Shown piece by piece: positions 56,345-64,000 of a stretch of DNA of 64,000 bases; the first letter of the stretch is position 1, and each line of letters starts with the position of its first letter. The position numbers and the translations under genes are program-made. The stretch is taken from contig NZ_MOBM01000039.1 in NCBI RefSeq assembly GCF_003732275.1, forward strand, positions 861,013 through 925,012, read 5' to 3'. Below the pieces are notes generated by a model. That model was not told the DNA's origin, did no database searches, and saw nothing but the letters and a program-made list of their open reading frames with translations. The stretch comes from Pseudomonas frederiksbergensis (GTDB lineage: Bacteria; Pseudomonadota; Gammaproteobacteria; Pseudomonadales; Pseudomonadaceae).

Positions 56345-56534
56345 CCCGACAATCGACAGCGTTGAAGTGCCATATTAGCCACTTAGACTGTCGGCTCGCC
56401 GTTACACCAATGTCGCAGGCAACGGCTACCCATCACGACAAACGGACAAACCCGACCACAGCCGACGCGAAACCGTCCGGTCATGGCATAATCCGTCACC
56501 TTTTTTTTTCAGCACCTGCAAAGGGGGCAATTCC

Positions 56535-56897
56535 TTGACCGTTTCAAGCAAAATGTTGCACCTTTTCGGCATCAAAGCCTGCGACACCATGAAAAAGGCG
56601 CGCACCTGGCTCGATGAACACGCTGTCAGCTATGACTTCCATGATTACAAAACGGTCGGCATCGACCGTGAACACCTGAACCAATGGTGCGACGAGCACG
56701 GCTGGCAAGTGGTGTTGAACCGTGCAGGCACGACCTTTCGCAAGCTCGACGACGAACGTAAAGCCGATCTCGACCAGCCGAAAGCCATCGAACTGATGCT
56801 CGCGCAACCTTCGATGATCAAGCGCCCGGTGCTCGATCTCGGTGACCGAACCCTGATTGGCTTCAAGCCAGATATCTACGCGGCCGCACTCAAGTAA
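56535..56897 (+). CDS. ArsC/Spx-family protein (YffB-like)
   Basis: A 120-residue thioredoxin-fold protein of the ArsC/Spx/MgsR family. The N-terminal KACDTMKKARTWLDEH carries a single catalytic-type cysteine and resembles E. coli YffB and P. aeruginosa PA3664. Arsenate reductase activity is unproven for this subgroup. TTG 56535 was chosen as it has an AGGGGG ribosome site at seven bases; ATG 56553 is an alternative. It lies 33 bases upstream of dapD and may be co-transcribed with it. A run of nine T precedes the ribosome site. Confidence 0.82.
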   Translation: MTVSSKMLHLFGIKACDTMKKARTWLDEHAVSYDFHDYKTVGIDREHLNQWCDEHGWQVVLNRAGTTFRKLDDERKADLDQPKAIELMLAQPSMIKRPVLDLGDRTLIGFKPDIYAAALK

Positions 56898-56930
56898 GGC
56901 AGCCCGTTCCATTTTGTTAGAGGTATCAAC

Positions 56931-57965
56931 ATGTCCACTACCCTGTTCAGTCTGGCCTTTGGTGTCGGCACTCAAAACCGTCAAGGCGCATGGCTGGAAG
57001 TGTTTTACGCGCAGCCACTGCTCAACCCGTCGGCCGAACTGGTCGCTGCCATTGCGCCGGTTCTGGGTTACACCGACGGCAATCAGGCCATCGCTTTCAG
57101 CACCGCTCAAGCTTCGCAATTGGCCGAAGCGCTGAAAAGCGTCGACGCTGCACAAGCGGCACTGCTGACCCGTCTGGCCGAGAGCCACAAGCCACTGGTC
57201 GCGACTATTTTGGCCGAAGACGCTCAGCTGACCTCCACGCCTGAGGCTTACCTCAAGCTGCATTTGCTGTCCCATCGCCTGGTCAAGCCGCATGGCCTGA
57301 ACCTGGCCGGCGTGTTCCCGCTGTTGCCGAACGTGGCCTGGACCAGCCAGGGCGCCATTGATCTGGCCGAACTGGCCGAGCATCAACTGGAAGCCCGCCT
57401 GCGCGGTGAGCTGCTGGAAGTGTTCTCGGTGGACAAATTCCCTAAAATGACCGACTACGTGGTACCGGCCGGCGTGCGTATCGCTGACGCGGCGCGTATT
57501 CGTCTGGGCGCTTACGTGGGCGAAGGCACCACCGTGATGCACGAAGGTTTCGTCAACTTCAACGCCGGTACCGAAGGCCCGGGCATGATCGAAGGCCGGG
57601 TGTCGGCGGGCGTGTTCGTTGGCAAGGGTTCGGACCTGGGCGGCGGTTGCTCGACCATGGGCACCCTGTCGGGCGGCGGCAACATCGTGATCAAGGTCGG
57701 CGAAGGCTGCCTGATCGGCGCCAACGCCGGTATCGGTATCCCGTTGGGCGACCGCAACACTGTAGAGTCGGGCCTGTACGTGACAGCCGGCACCAAGGTT
57801 GCGCTGCTGGACGAGCACAACAAACTGGTCAAGGTCGTTAAAGCCCGTGAGCTGGCCGGTCAACCTGACCTGCTGTTCCGCCGCAATTCGGAGACCGGTG
57901 CCGTGGAGTGCAAAACCCACAAATCGGCCATCGAACTGAACGAAGCGCTGCACGCTCACAACTAA
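56931..57965 (+). CDS. dapD: 2,3,4,5-tetrahydropyridine-2,6-dicarboxylate N-succinyltransferase
   Basis: A 344-residue hexapeptide-repeat transferase that succinylates tetrahydrodipicolinate, the first step of the succinylase branch to diaminopimelate and lysine. Its length and the N-terminal domain (FSLAFGVGTQNRQGAWLEVFY) mark the long Pseudomonas/actinobacterial DapD type, with the left-handed beta-helix at about 165-290 (PAGVRIADAARIRLGAYVGEG region). AGAGG lies upstream of ATG. Confidence 0.95.
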   Translation: MSTTLFSLAFGVGTQNRQGAWLEVFYAQPLLNPSAELVAAIAPVLGYTDGNQAIAFSTAQASQLAEALKSVDAAQAALLTRLAESHKPLVATILAEDAQLTSTPEAYLKLHLLSHRLVKPHGLNLAGVFPLLPNVAWTSQGAIDLAELAEHQLEARLRGELLEVFSVDKFPKMTDYVVPAGVRIADAARIRLGAYVGEGTTVMHEGFVNFNAGTEGPGMIEGRVSAGVFVGKGSDLGGGCSTMGTLSGGGNIVIKVGEGCLIGANAGIGIPLGDRNTVESGLYVTAGTKVALLDEHNKLVKVVKARELAGQPDLLFRRNSETGAVECKTHKSAIELNEALHAHN

Positions 57966-57988
57966 GCAGAGCGTTACACGATCACCTG

Positions 57989-58061
57989 TGTAGGAGCGAG
58001 GCTTGCCCGCGAAGGCGTTGTACCTGATACAACGCTTTCGCGGGCAAGCCTCGCGCCTACA
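57989..58061. repeat. REPIN of a third type between dapD and csdA
   Basis: Arms GTAGGAGCGAGGCTTGCCCG... and ...CGGGCAAGCCTCGCGCCTAC form a nearly perfect 33-bp hairpin around a five-base loop. The core (GAGGCTTGCCCGCGA) differs from both other REP types in the window. Confidence 0.9.
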
Positions 58062-58104
58062 AATCAGGCGTTCCCCCCGCCCATGTTCACCAGGGCCCCA
58101 TAGC

Positions 58105-59310
58105 ATGATGATTCCCTCTCCCTGGCGTGCCGATTTTCCGGCCATCGCCGCATTGCAACGGCAAGACCAGACTTATCTGGACAACGCCGCCACCACGCAA
58201 AAACCTCAAGCCTTGCTGGATGCCCTGGCGCATTACTACGCCAACGGCGCGGCCAACGTGCATCGGGCGCAACACTTGCCCGGCGCCCATGCCACACAGG
58301 CGTTCGAGGACAGCCGCAGCAAAGTTGCGCAATGGCTCAATACCGGCGATTGCGGGCAGATCATCTTTACTCACGGCGCGACGTCCGCGCTGAACCTCCT
58401 GGCCTATGGCCTGGAACACGTATTCAATCCAGGCGATGAAATTGTCATCAGCGCTCTGGAACACCACGCCAACCTGTTGCCGTGGCAGCAACTGGCCCAC
58501 CGTCGCGATGTGCAACTGGTGATCCTGCCGCTGAATGCCGACGGTTTGATTGACCTTGAAGCCGCTGCTCGCCTGATCGGCCCGCGTACCCGCCTGCTGG
58601 CGGTCAGTCAGCTGTCCAACGTGCTCGGCGCCTGGCAGCCGTTGCCCGCGCTACTGGCAATGGCCAAGGCGCACAACGCGCTGACCGTGGTCGACGGTGC
58701 TCAAGGCGTGGTCCATGGCCGGCATGACGTGCAGGCGCTGGGTTGCGACTTCTATGTGTTTTCCAGCCACAAGCTCTACGGCCCGGATGGCCTGGGTGCG
58801 CTGTTCGGTCGTCATGAAGCGCTCGAGCAGCTGCGTCCGTGGCAGTTCGGCGGCGAAATGGTGCTGGATGCCAACTACCACGACGCACGCTTTCGTCCTG
58901 CGCCACTGGGGTTCGAGGCGGGTACGCCGCCGATTTCCAGCGTGATTGGCCTGGGGGCGACCCTGGACTATTTGGCCGGGCTGGATCAGGACGCCGTGTC
59001 CGCCCACGAAGCGGCGCTGCATGACTATTTGCTTAAAGGCCTTGAAGCGCGCAACGGCATTCGTCTGCTGGGCAAGCCGCAACTGGCACTGGCCAGTTTT
59101 GTCGTCGAGGGTGTGCATAACTCTGATCTGGCGCATTTGCTGACCGAACAGGGAATCGCCGTGCGCGCTGGTCATCATTGCGCCATGCCGCTGCTCAAAA
59201 GCTTTGAACTGGCCGGGGCGATTCGGGTGTCGTTGGCGTTGTACAACGATTCAGAAGACCTTGAGCGCTTTTTTGAAGCGCTGGATCAGGCCCTGGAGTT
59301 GTTGCGATGA
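58105..59310 (+). CDS. csdA: Cysteine desulfurase CsdA-type
   Basis: A 401-residue group II (SufS/CsdA) PLP cysteine desulfurase. The PLP lysine is K223 in SSHKLYGPDG and the persulfide cysteine C359 in RAGHHCAMPLL; ALEHHANLLPW is conserved. It passes sulfur to the following CsdE. Start 58105 or 58108 (two ATG in a row); weak ribosome site. Its stop overlaps csdE by four bases. With tcdA nearby it mirrors the csdA-csdE-csdL set of E. coli. Confidence 0.92.
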   Translation: MMIPSPWRADFPAIAALQRQDQTYLDNAATTQKPQALLDALAHYYANGAANVHRAQHLPGAHATQAFEDSRSKVAQWLNTGDCGQIIFTHGATSALNLLAYGLEHVFNPGDEIVISALEHHANLLPWQQLAHRRDVQLVILPLNADGLIDLEAAARLIGPRTRLLAVSQLSNVLGAWQPLPALLAMAKAHNALTVVDGAQGVVHGRHDVQALGCDFYVFSSHKLYGPDGLGALFGRHEALEQLRPWQFGGEMVLDANYHDARFRPAPLGFEAGTPPISSVIGLGATLDYLAGLDQDAVSAHEAALHDYLLKGLEARNGIRLLGKPQLALASFVVEGVHNSDLAHLLTEQGIAVRAGHHCAMPLLKSFELAGAIRVSLALYNDSEDLERFFEALDQALELLR

Positions 59311-59711
59311 CCTTGCCTGCCGATGCCGTCATGGCGCTGGACACTTTTCAGAAGACTGCGAGTTGGGAACAGCGGGCGCGGCTGCTGATGCAATGGGGCG
59401 ACCGCCTGCCTGCGTTGAGCGATGTGGATAAAGTCGAGGCCAACCGCGTGCATGGCTGTGAAAGCCAGGTGTGGCTGGTCGGTGCGCTGCAGGATGGTCA
59501 TTGGCAGTTCAGCGCCAGCAGCGATGCGCGGCTGATTCGCGGGTTGGTGGCGCTGCTGCTGGCACGGGTCAATGGGTTGTCCGCTGCCGAGTTGCAGCAG
59601 GTGGATTTGCCGGATTGGTTTAATCAGTTGGGCCTGTCGCGGCAGTTGTCGTCGTCGCGCAGTAATGGCCTTAATGCCGTGCTACAGCGGATGAATGAAT
59701 TGGCTGGTTAA
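59307..59711 (+). CDS. csdE: Sulfur acceptor protein CsdE/SufE
   Basis: A 134-residue SufE-family sulfur acceptor. The acceptor cysteine is C51 in VHGCESQVW. The ATGA overlap with csdA shows translational coupling. It is paired with CsdA rather than a suf cluster, and tcdA follows on the other strand, so CsdE is the better name than SufE, though the two cannot be told apart with certainty by eye. Confidence 0.9.
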   Translation: MTLPADAVMALDTFQKTASWEQRARLLMQWGDRLPALSDVDKVEANRVHGCESQVWLVGALQDGHWQFSASSDARLIRGLVALLLARVNGLSAAELQQVDLPDWFNQLGLSRQLSSSRSNGLNAVLQRMNELAG

Positions 59712-59715
59712 TCGC

Positions 59716-59781
59716 CATCGCGAGCAGGCTCGCTCCCACACTGGAATGCGTTCCCCTGTGGGAGCGAGCCTGCTCGCGATG
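59716..59781. repeat. REPIN between csdE and tcdA
   Basis: Perfect 25-bp inverted repeat of the standard REP (59716-59740 and 59757-59781) with a 16-base centre, between convergent genes. Confidence 0.92.
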
Positions 59782-59800
59782 AGGCCATCAGCCACACCAA

Positions 59801-60613
59801 TTAAACCTGAGGCTTGATTCGATCCGCCGGGCGCCGAACCCCAGCCACAATCTTATCCACAGCCTTGGTCGCCGCGACCATGCCGAAGGTCGCCGTCACC
59901 ATCATCACCGCGCCAAAGCCCCCGGCGCAGTCGAGCTTCACACCATCACCGACAAAACTCTTCTGCAAGCAAATGCTGCCATCCGGTTTCGGGTAGCGCA
60001 GTTGCTCGGTGGAAAACACGCACGGCACGCTGTAGTGGCGGGTCACGGTGCGGGAGAAACCGTAGTCGCGGCGCAGCGTGGAACGCACTTTCGACGCCAG
60101 CGGATCATTGAACGTACGGTTCAGGTCGCAGACCTGGATCAGTGTCGGGTCGATCTGCCCGCCCGCGCCGCCGGTGGTGATGATCTGGATTTTGCGTCGC
60201 TTGCACCAGGCGATCAGCGCCGCTTTGGCGTTGACGCTGTCGATGCAGTCAATCACGCAGTCGATGTTCGGCGTGATGTACTCGGCCATGGTTTCGCGGG
60301 TGACGAAGTCCGCCACCGCATGCACCGTGCAGTCCGGGTTGATCCCGCGCAGGCGCTCGGCCATCACCTCGACCTTGGGCTTGCCGATGGTGCTGTCCAG
60401 CGCATGCAGCTGACGGTTGACGTTGCTGACACAGACGTCGTCCAGGTCGAACAGCGAAATTTCGCCCACGCCACACCGGGCAACAGCTTCCGCCGCCCAG
60501 GAACCGACGCCACCGACGCCGACGATCGCCACATGGGCCGCGCGCAAACGCTCCAGGCCTTCGATGCCATACAAGCGGGCGATGCCAGCAAACCGCGGAT
60601 CTTCTGTACTCAT
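59801..60613 (-). CDS. tcdA: tRNA threonylcarbamoyladenosine dehydratase TcdA (CsdL)
   Basis: A 270-residue ThiF/MoeB-type ATP-dependent enzyme that cyclises t6A37 to ct6A in tRNA. The adenylate-binding loop GVGGVGS is at 32-38, and the family segment DDVCVSNVNRQLHAL follows. In E. coli the activity depends on the CsdA-CsdE sulfur system, whose genes lie next door here. ATG 60613 gives a better distance to GGGG than the ATG two codons upstream. Confidence 0.93.
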   Translation of the reverse strand: MSTEDPRFAGIARLYGIEGLERLRAAHVAIVGVGGVGSWAAEAVARCGVGEISLFDLDDVCVSNVNRQLHALDSTIGKPKVEVMAERLRGINPDCTVHAVADFVTRETMAEYITPNIDCVIDCIDSVNAKAALIAWCKRRKIQIITTGGAGGQIDPTLIQVCDLNRTFNDPLASKVRSTLRRDYGFSRTVTRHYSVPCVFSTEQLRYPKPDGSICLQKSFVGDGVKLDCAGGFGAVMMVTATFGMVAATKAVDKIVAGVRRPADRIKPQV

Positions 60614-60900
60614 GACCATTACCCCAAAAACCGGCGCGCATTATAGGGCCGTCGGCGGTCAAGAGCACCTTTGGGCTATGGACGGCAGTCTGGACGGCTT
60701 CAATTGACTACAAACTTATTGGAATTGGGTTATACCGCACCGGTCAAAGAACTTAAGTCGACCTGGATTGCCCAATGTCGGGCGTTTCCCTGTTCGCTGT
60801 ACGGTCAGAGAACCTCCAGTGTAGGATGCGCGCCCCTGCCACCTGGCAGCCGGCCGCCAACCGTTCCTTCGTTCCACAGCCTTTGGAACCCGAAAAAGCT

Positions 60901-63492
60901 ATGTCATCGCGTAAATTTGGACTCAACCTGGTCGTGGTGCTCGCCATCGCAGCCTTGTTTACCGGCTTCTGGGCGCTGGTCAATCGCCCGGTCACCGCCC
61001 CCAACTGGCCTGAACAGATCTCCGGCTTTTCGTACTCGCCGTTTCAACAAGGCCAGTACCCGCAAAAAGCTCAGTACCCGACCGACGATGAAATGCGTCG
61101 CGATCTGGAGATCATGAGCAAGCTGACGGACAACATCCGCACCTACTCGGTCGACGGCACGCTGGAGAATATTCCCAAACTGGCGGAAGAATTCGGCCTG
61201 CGGGTGACCCTCGGGATCTGGATCAGCCCGGACGAAGAGCGCAACGAGCGCGAGATCACCCGCGCCATCGAAATCGCCAATTCCTCGCGCAGCGTGGTTC
61301 GCGTGATTGTCGGTAACGAGGCGATCTTCCGTAAGGAAATTACCGCGGCAGAGCTGAGCCTGATCCTGGATCGCGTCCGCGCAGCCGTAAAGGTTCCGGT
61401 CACCACCTCCGAACAGTGGCACGTCTGGGAAGAAAACCCGAGCCTGGCCAAGCACGTCGACCTGATCGCGGCTCACGTTCTGCCCTACTGGGAGTTCATT
61501 CCGGTGGACAAGGCCGGTCAGTTCGTTCTCGACCGCGCCCGTGACCTGAAAAAGATGTTCCCGAAAAAACCGCTGCTGCTCTCCGAGGTCGGCTGGCCGA
61601 GCAACGGCCGCATGCGCGGTGGCGCCGATGCGTCGCCGGCGGACCAGGCGATCTACCTGCGCACATTGGTCAACAAGCTCAACCGCCAGGGCTTCAACTA
61701 CTTCGTGATCGAAGCGTTTGATCAGCCGTGGAAGGCCACTGACGAAGGTTCGGTGGGCGCGTATTGGGGCGTGTTCAACGCCGCGCGCCAACAGAAATTC
61801 AATTTCGAAGGCCCGGTGGTCGCGATCCCGCAATGGCGTGTGCTGGCGATCGGCTCGGCCGTGCTGGCCCTGCTGTCCCTGACCTTGCTGATGATCGACG
61901 GCTCGGCCCTGCGTCAACGTGGCCGCACCTTCCTGACCTTTATCGCATTCCTCTGCGGTTCGGTGTTGGTATGGATCGGTTATGACTACAGCCAGCAATA
62001 CAGCACCTGGTTCAGCCTGACGGTGGGTTTCCTGCTCGCCCTCGGTGCACTCGGGGTGTTTATCGTTCTGCTGACCGAGGCCCATGAGCTGGCCGAAGCG
62101 GTCTGGACCCACAAACGCCGGCGTGAATTCCTGCCGGTCGTGGGCGAATCGGACTACCGACCGAAGGTGTCGATTCACGTACCTTGCTACAACGAGCCGC
62201 CGGAGATGGTCAAACAGACCCTCAATGCCCTGGCCAATCTCGACTATCCGGACTTCGAAGTCCTGATCATCGACAACAACACCAAAGACCCGGCGGTCTG
62301 GGAACCGGTGCGCGATTATTGCGAAACCCTCGGCCCGCGCTTCAAGTTCTTCCACGTGGCACCGTTGGCCGGTTTCAAGGGCGGCGCGCTGAATTACCTG
62401 ATTCCGCACACCGCCAAGGATGCCGAAGTGATTGCGGTGATCGACTCGGACTACTGTGTCGACCCGAACTGGCTCAAGCACATGGTGCCGCACTTCGCCG
62501 ATCCGAAAATCGCTGTGGTGCAGTCGCCACAGGATTACCGCGACCAGAACGAAAGCACCTTCAAGAAGCTCTGCTACGCGGAATACAAAGGCTTCTTCCA
62601 CATCGGCATGGTCACCCGTAACGACCGTGACGCGATCATCCAGCACGGCACCATGACCATGACCCGGCGCTCGGTGCTCGAGGAACTGGGCTGGGCCGAC
62701 TGGTGCATCTGTGAAGACGCCGAGTTGGGTCTGCGCGTGTTCGAAAAAGGTCTGTCGGCGGCGTATTACCACACCAGCTACGGCAAAGGCCTGATGCCCG
62801 ATACCTTTATCGACTTCAAGAAACAGCGTTTCCGCTGGGCCTACGGAGCGATTCAGATCATCAAGCGTCACACCGCCAGCCTGCTGCGCGGCAAGGACAC
62901 CGAACTGACCCGTGGCCAGCGTTACCACTTCCTCGCGGGCTGGTTGCCGTGGGTGGCGGACGGCATGAACATCTTCTTCACCGTCGGCGCGTTGTTGTGG
63001 TCGGCAGCGATGATCATCGTGCCGCAACGGGTCGATCCACCGCTGCTGATTTTCGCGATCCCGCCGTTGGCGCTGTTCGTGTTCAAGGTCGGCAAGATCA
63101 TCTTCCTGTACCGCCGTGCGGTCGGGGTCAACCTCAAGGATGCGTTCTGCGCGGCGTTGGCAGGGCTGGCGTTGTCGCACACCATCGCCAAAGCGGTGCT
63201 GTACGGCTTCTTCACCAGCAGCATTCCGTTCTTCCGTACCCCGAAAAACGCCGATAATCACGGCTTCTGGGTGGCCATTTCGGAAGCGCGCGAAGAGGTG
63301 TTCATCATGCTGCTGTTGTGGGGCGCGGCGCTGGGGATCTTCCTGGTGCAGGGCCTGCCGAGTAACGACATGCGCTTCTGGGTGACCATGTTGCTGGTGC
63401 AGTCGCTGCCATACCTGGCGGCGCTGATCATGGCGTTCCTGTCGTCGCTGCCAAAACCGGTGGCCGAAGCCGAGACCGCACCGGCTGTCTAA
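60901..63492 (+). CDS. ndvB: NdvB-type beta-(1,3)-glucan synthase, GH17-GT2 fusion
   Basis: An 863-residue inner-membrane protein. After one N-terminal membrane helix comes a GH17 glucanase-like domain (about 45-330; acids near E140 in VGNEAIF and E229 in LSEVGWPS), two or three membrane helices, a GT2 glucosyltransferase (about 425-660; DSDYCVD near 515, QRFRW near 641) and several C-terminal membrane helices. It matches Pseudomonas NdvB (PA1163), which makes cyclic glucans of the periplasm that in P. aeruginosa biofilms are tied to antibiotic tolerance. ATG 60901 was chosen because the helix starts right behind it; the 287-base upstream gap has no other feature. Confidence 0.87.
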   Translation: MSSRKFGLNLVVVLAIAALFTGFWALVNRPVTAPNWPEQISGFSYSPFQQGQYPQKAQYPTDDEMRRDLEIMSKLTDNIRTYSVDGTLENIPKLAEEFGLRVTLGIWISPDEERNEREITRAIEIANSSRSVVRVIVGNEAIFRKEITAAELSLILDRVRAAVKVPVTTSEQWHVWEENPSLAKHVDLIAAHVLPYWEFIPVDKAGQFVLDRARDLKKMFPKKPLLLSEVGWPSNGRMRGGADASPADQAIYLRTLVNKLNRQGFNYFVIEAFDQPWKATDEGSVGAYWGVFNAARQQKFNFEGPVVAIPQWRVLAIGSAVLALLSLTLLMIDGSALRQRGRTFLTFIAFLCGSVLVWIGYDYSQQYSTWFSLTVGFLLALGALGVFIVLLTEAHELAEAVWTHKRRREFLPVVGESDYRPKVSIHVPCYNEPPEMVKQTLNALANLDYPDFEVLIIDNNTKDPAVWEPVRDYCETLGPRFKFFHVAPLAGFKGGALNYLIPHTAKDAEVIAVIDSDYCVDPNWLKHMVPHFADPKIAVVQSPQDYRDQNESTFKKLCYAEYKGFFHIGMVTRNDRDAIIQHGTMTMTRRSVLEELGWADWCICEDAELGLRVFEKGLSAAYYHTSYGKGLMPDTFIDFKKQRFRWAYGAIQIIKRHTASLLRGKDTELTRGQRYHFLAGWLPWVADGMNIFFTVGALLWSAAMIIVPQRVDPPLLIFAIPPLALFVFKVGKIIFLYRRAVGVNLKDAFCAALAGLALSHTIAKAVLYGFFTSSIPFFRTPKNADNHGFWVAISEAREEVFIMLLLWGAALGIFLVQGLPSNDMRFWVTMLLVQSLPYLAALIMAFLSSLPKPVAEAETAPAV

Positions 63493-63509
63493 ATCAGTAC
63501 AGATGCACT

Positions 63510-63536
63510 AAACGGCGGCCAATGGCCGCCGTTTTG
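63510..63536 (+). terminator. Terminator of ndvB
   Basis: AACGGCGGCC-N3-GGCCGCCGTTTT, ten pairs and a T-run, 18 bases after the stop. Confidence 0.88.
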
Positions 63537-63591
63537 CTTTAAGATAACCGCCATTTTGCAGGCCTTGGCCTTTATGGCCTGACCCAATACC

Positions 63592-63681
63592 TGTGGGAGC
63601 GAGCCTGCTCGCGATAGCGGTCTGACAATCAACATCAATGTTGAATATACCGACCTCATCGCGAGCAGGCTCGCTCCCACA
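63592..63681. repeat. REPIN between ndvB and dapE
   Basis: Inverted copies of the standard REP (63592-63615 and 63658-63681, 24 bp) around a 42-base A/T-rich centre. It ends about 22 bases before the dapE start. Confidence 0.9.
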
Positions 63682-63703
63682 TTTACAGTTTCCGGAGCTT
63701 TCC

Positions 63704-64000
63704 ATGACGGCCCACGCCGACCTTTCGCCGACCCTTCAACTCGCCATCGACCTGATCCGCCGTCCGTCCGTGACACCGGTCGACGCCGATTGCCAGAAGC
63801 AGATGATGCAGCGCCTGGGCGATGCCGGTTTCAAACTGGAACCGATGCGCATCGAAGATGTGGATAACTTCTGGGCGACTCACGGTAAACACGAAGGCCC
63901 GGTGCTGTGTTTCGCCGGTCACACCGACGTAGTCCCGACCGGTCCGGTAACCGCCTGGCAGATCGATCCGTTCAACGCGGTGATCGACGAGCACGGCATG
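63704..64000 (+). CDS. dapE: Succinyl-diaminopimelate desuccinylase (3' truncated by window edge)
   Basis: The first 99 codons of a DapE, the M20-type zinc enzyme that removes succinate from N-succinyl-diaminopimelate. The zinc site begins with H73 and D75 in AGHTDVVPTG; the N-terminal LIRRPSVTPVDADCQ is typical. CGGAG precedes ATG 63704. The frame is open to the window end. DapE works after DapD and DapC, both encoded within the last 10 kb. Confidence 0.93.
   Translation, partial: MTAHADLSPTLQLAIDLIRRPSVTPVDADCQKQMMQRLGDAGFKLEPMRIEDVDNFWATHGKHEGPVLCFAGHTDVVPTGPVTAWQIDPFNAVIDEHGM

Noticed and set aside
60904..63261. 785-codon open frame antisense to ndvB
   Set aside because: Shadow of the GH17-GT2 gene, no start signal or family resemblance.

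Overview
This 64 kb window is chromosomal core DNA of a fluorescent pseudomonad, most likely of the Pseudomonas fluorescens group. That rests on protein sequence identity recognisable by eye (RpoS, RecA, MutS, BamA, DnaE), on a gene order matching the recA-mutS-rpoS-pyrG-dnaE-lpx-bamA-rpsB-glnD-dapD block known from Pseudomonas, on moderately GC-rich sequence, and on many REP/REPIN repeats with the GAGCGAGCCTGCTCGCGA core. I saw no rRNA, tRNA, CRISPR array or insertion sequence. The first gene (rhlG-like) and the last gene (dapE) are cut by the window edges.

Layout. 1-8 kb: rhlG-like reductase, trmO, the divergent fpr/finR pair, dgkA, the ErdR-type regulator, a DTW-domain tRNA modification enzyme, a small exported protein, a ribbon-helix-helix-like small protein and a LOG-family gene behind an unusual structured leader. 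8-14.5 kb: recX, recA (with LexA box), cinA/pncC, an orphan holin and a CI/LexA-like repressor, then mutS. 14.6-20.6 kb: fdxA, the regulatory RNA rsmZ with its GacA upstream site, rpoS, nlpD, pcm, surE, truD, ispF. 20.6-29 kb: formaldehyde detoxification (fghA, adhC, LysR regulator), ispD, ftsB, eno, kdsA, pyrG. 29-50 kb: tilS, accA, dnaE, rnhB, lpxB, lpxA, fabZ, lpxD, skp, bamA, rseP, dxr, cdsA, uppS, frr, pyrH, tsf, rpsB, all on the minus strand. 50-64 kb: map, glnD, dapC, a low-GC metalloprotease gene, an ArsC/Spx-like protein, dapD, csdA-csdE, tcdA, an ndvB-type glucan synthase and dapE.

Functional links. The window joins DNA repair (recA, recX, mutS), stress and Gac/Rsm control (rpoS, rsmZ, a PsrA-type box inside nlpD), isoprenoid precursor synthesis (ispD, ispF, dxr, uppS), lipid A and outer-membrane assembly (lpxABD, fabZ, skp, bamA, rseP, cdsA), translation (rpsB, tsf, frr, map) and three enzymes of the succinylase branch of lysine/diaminopimelate synthesis (dapD, dapC, dapE).

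The most interesting locus is at 10.3-11.8 kb. Between mutS and cinA, where related strains carry a whole phage-tail bacteriocin cluster, only a self-cleaving type repressor and a holin remain. Four copies of an ATGC-N6-GCAT palindrome lie on the two promoters: three on the holin promoter (one exactly between its -35 and -10) and one against the repressor promoter. The repressor message appears to be leaderless. This looks like a compact, DNA-damage-inducible lysis or depolarisation switch without a particle. Other points of interest are the low-GC metzincin at 55.3 kb, the tandem-hairpin leader at 6.7 kb and a perfect 39-bp REPIN at 53.8 kb.
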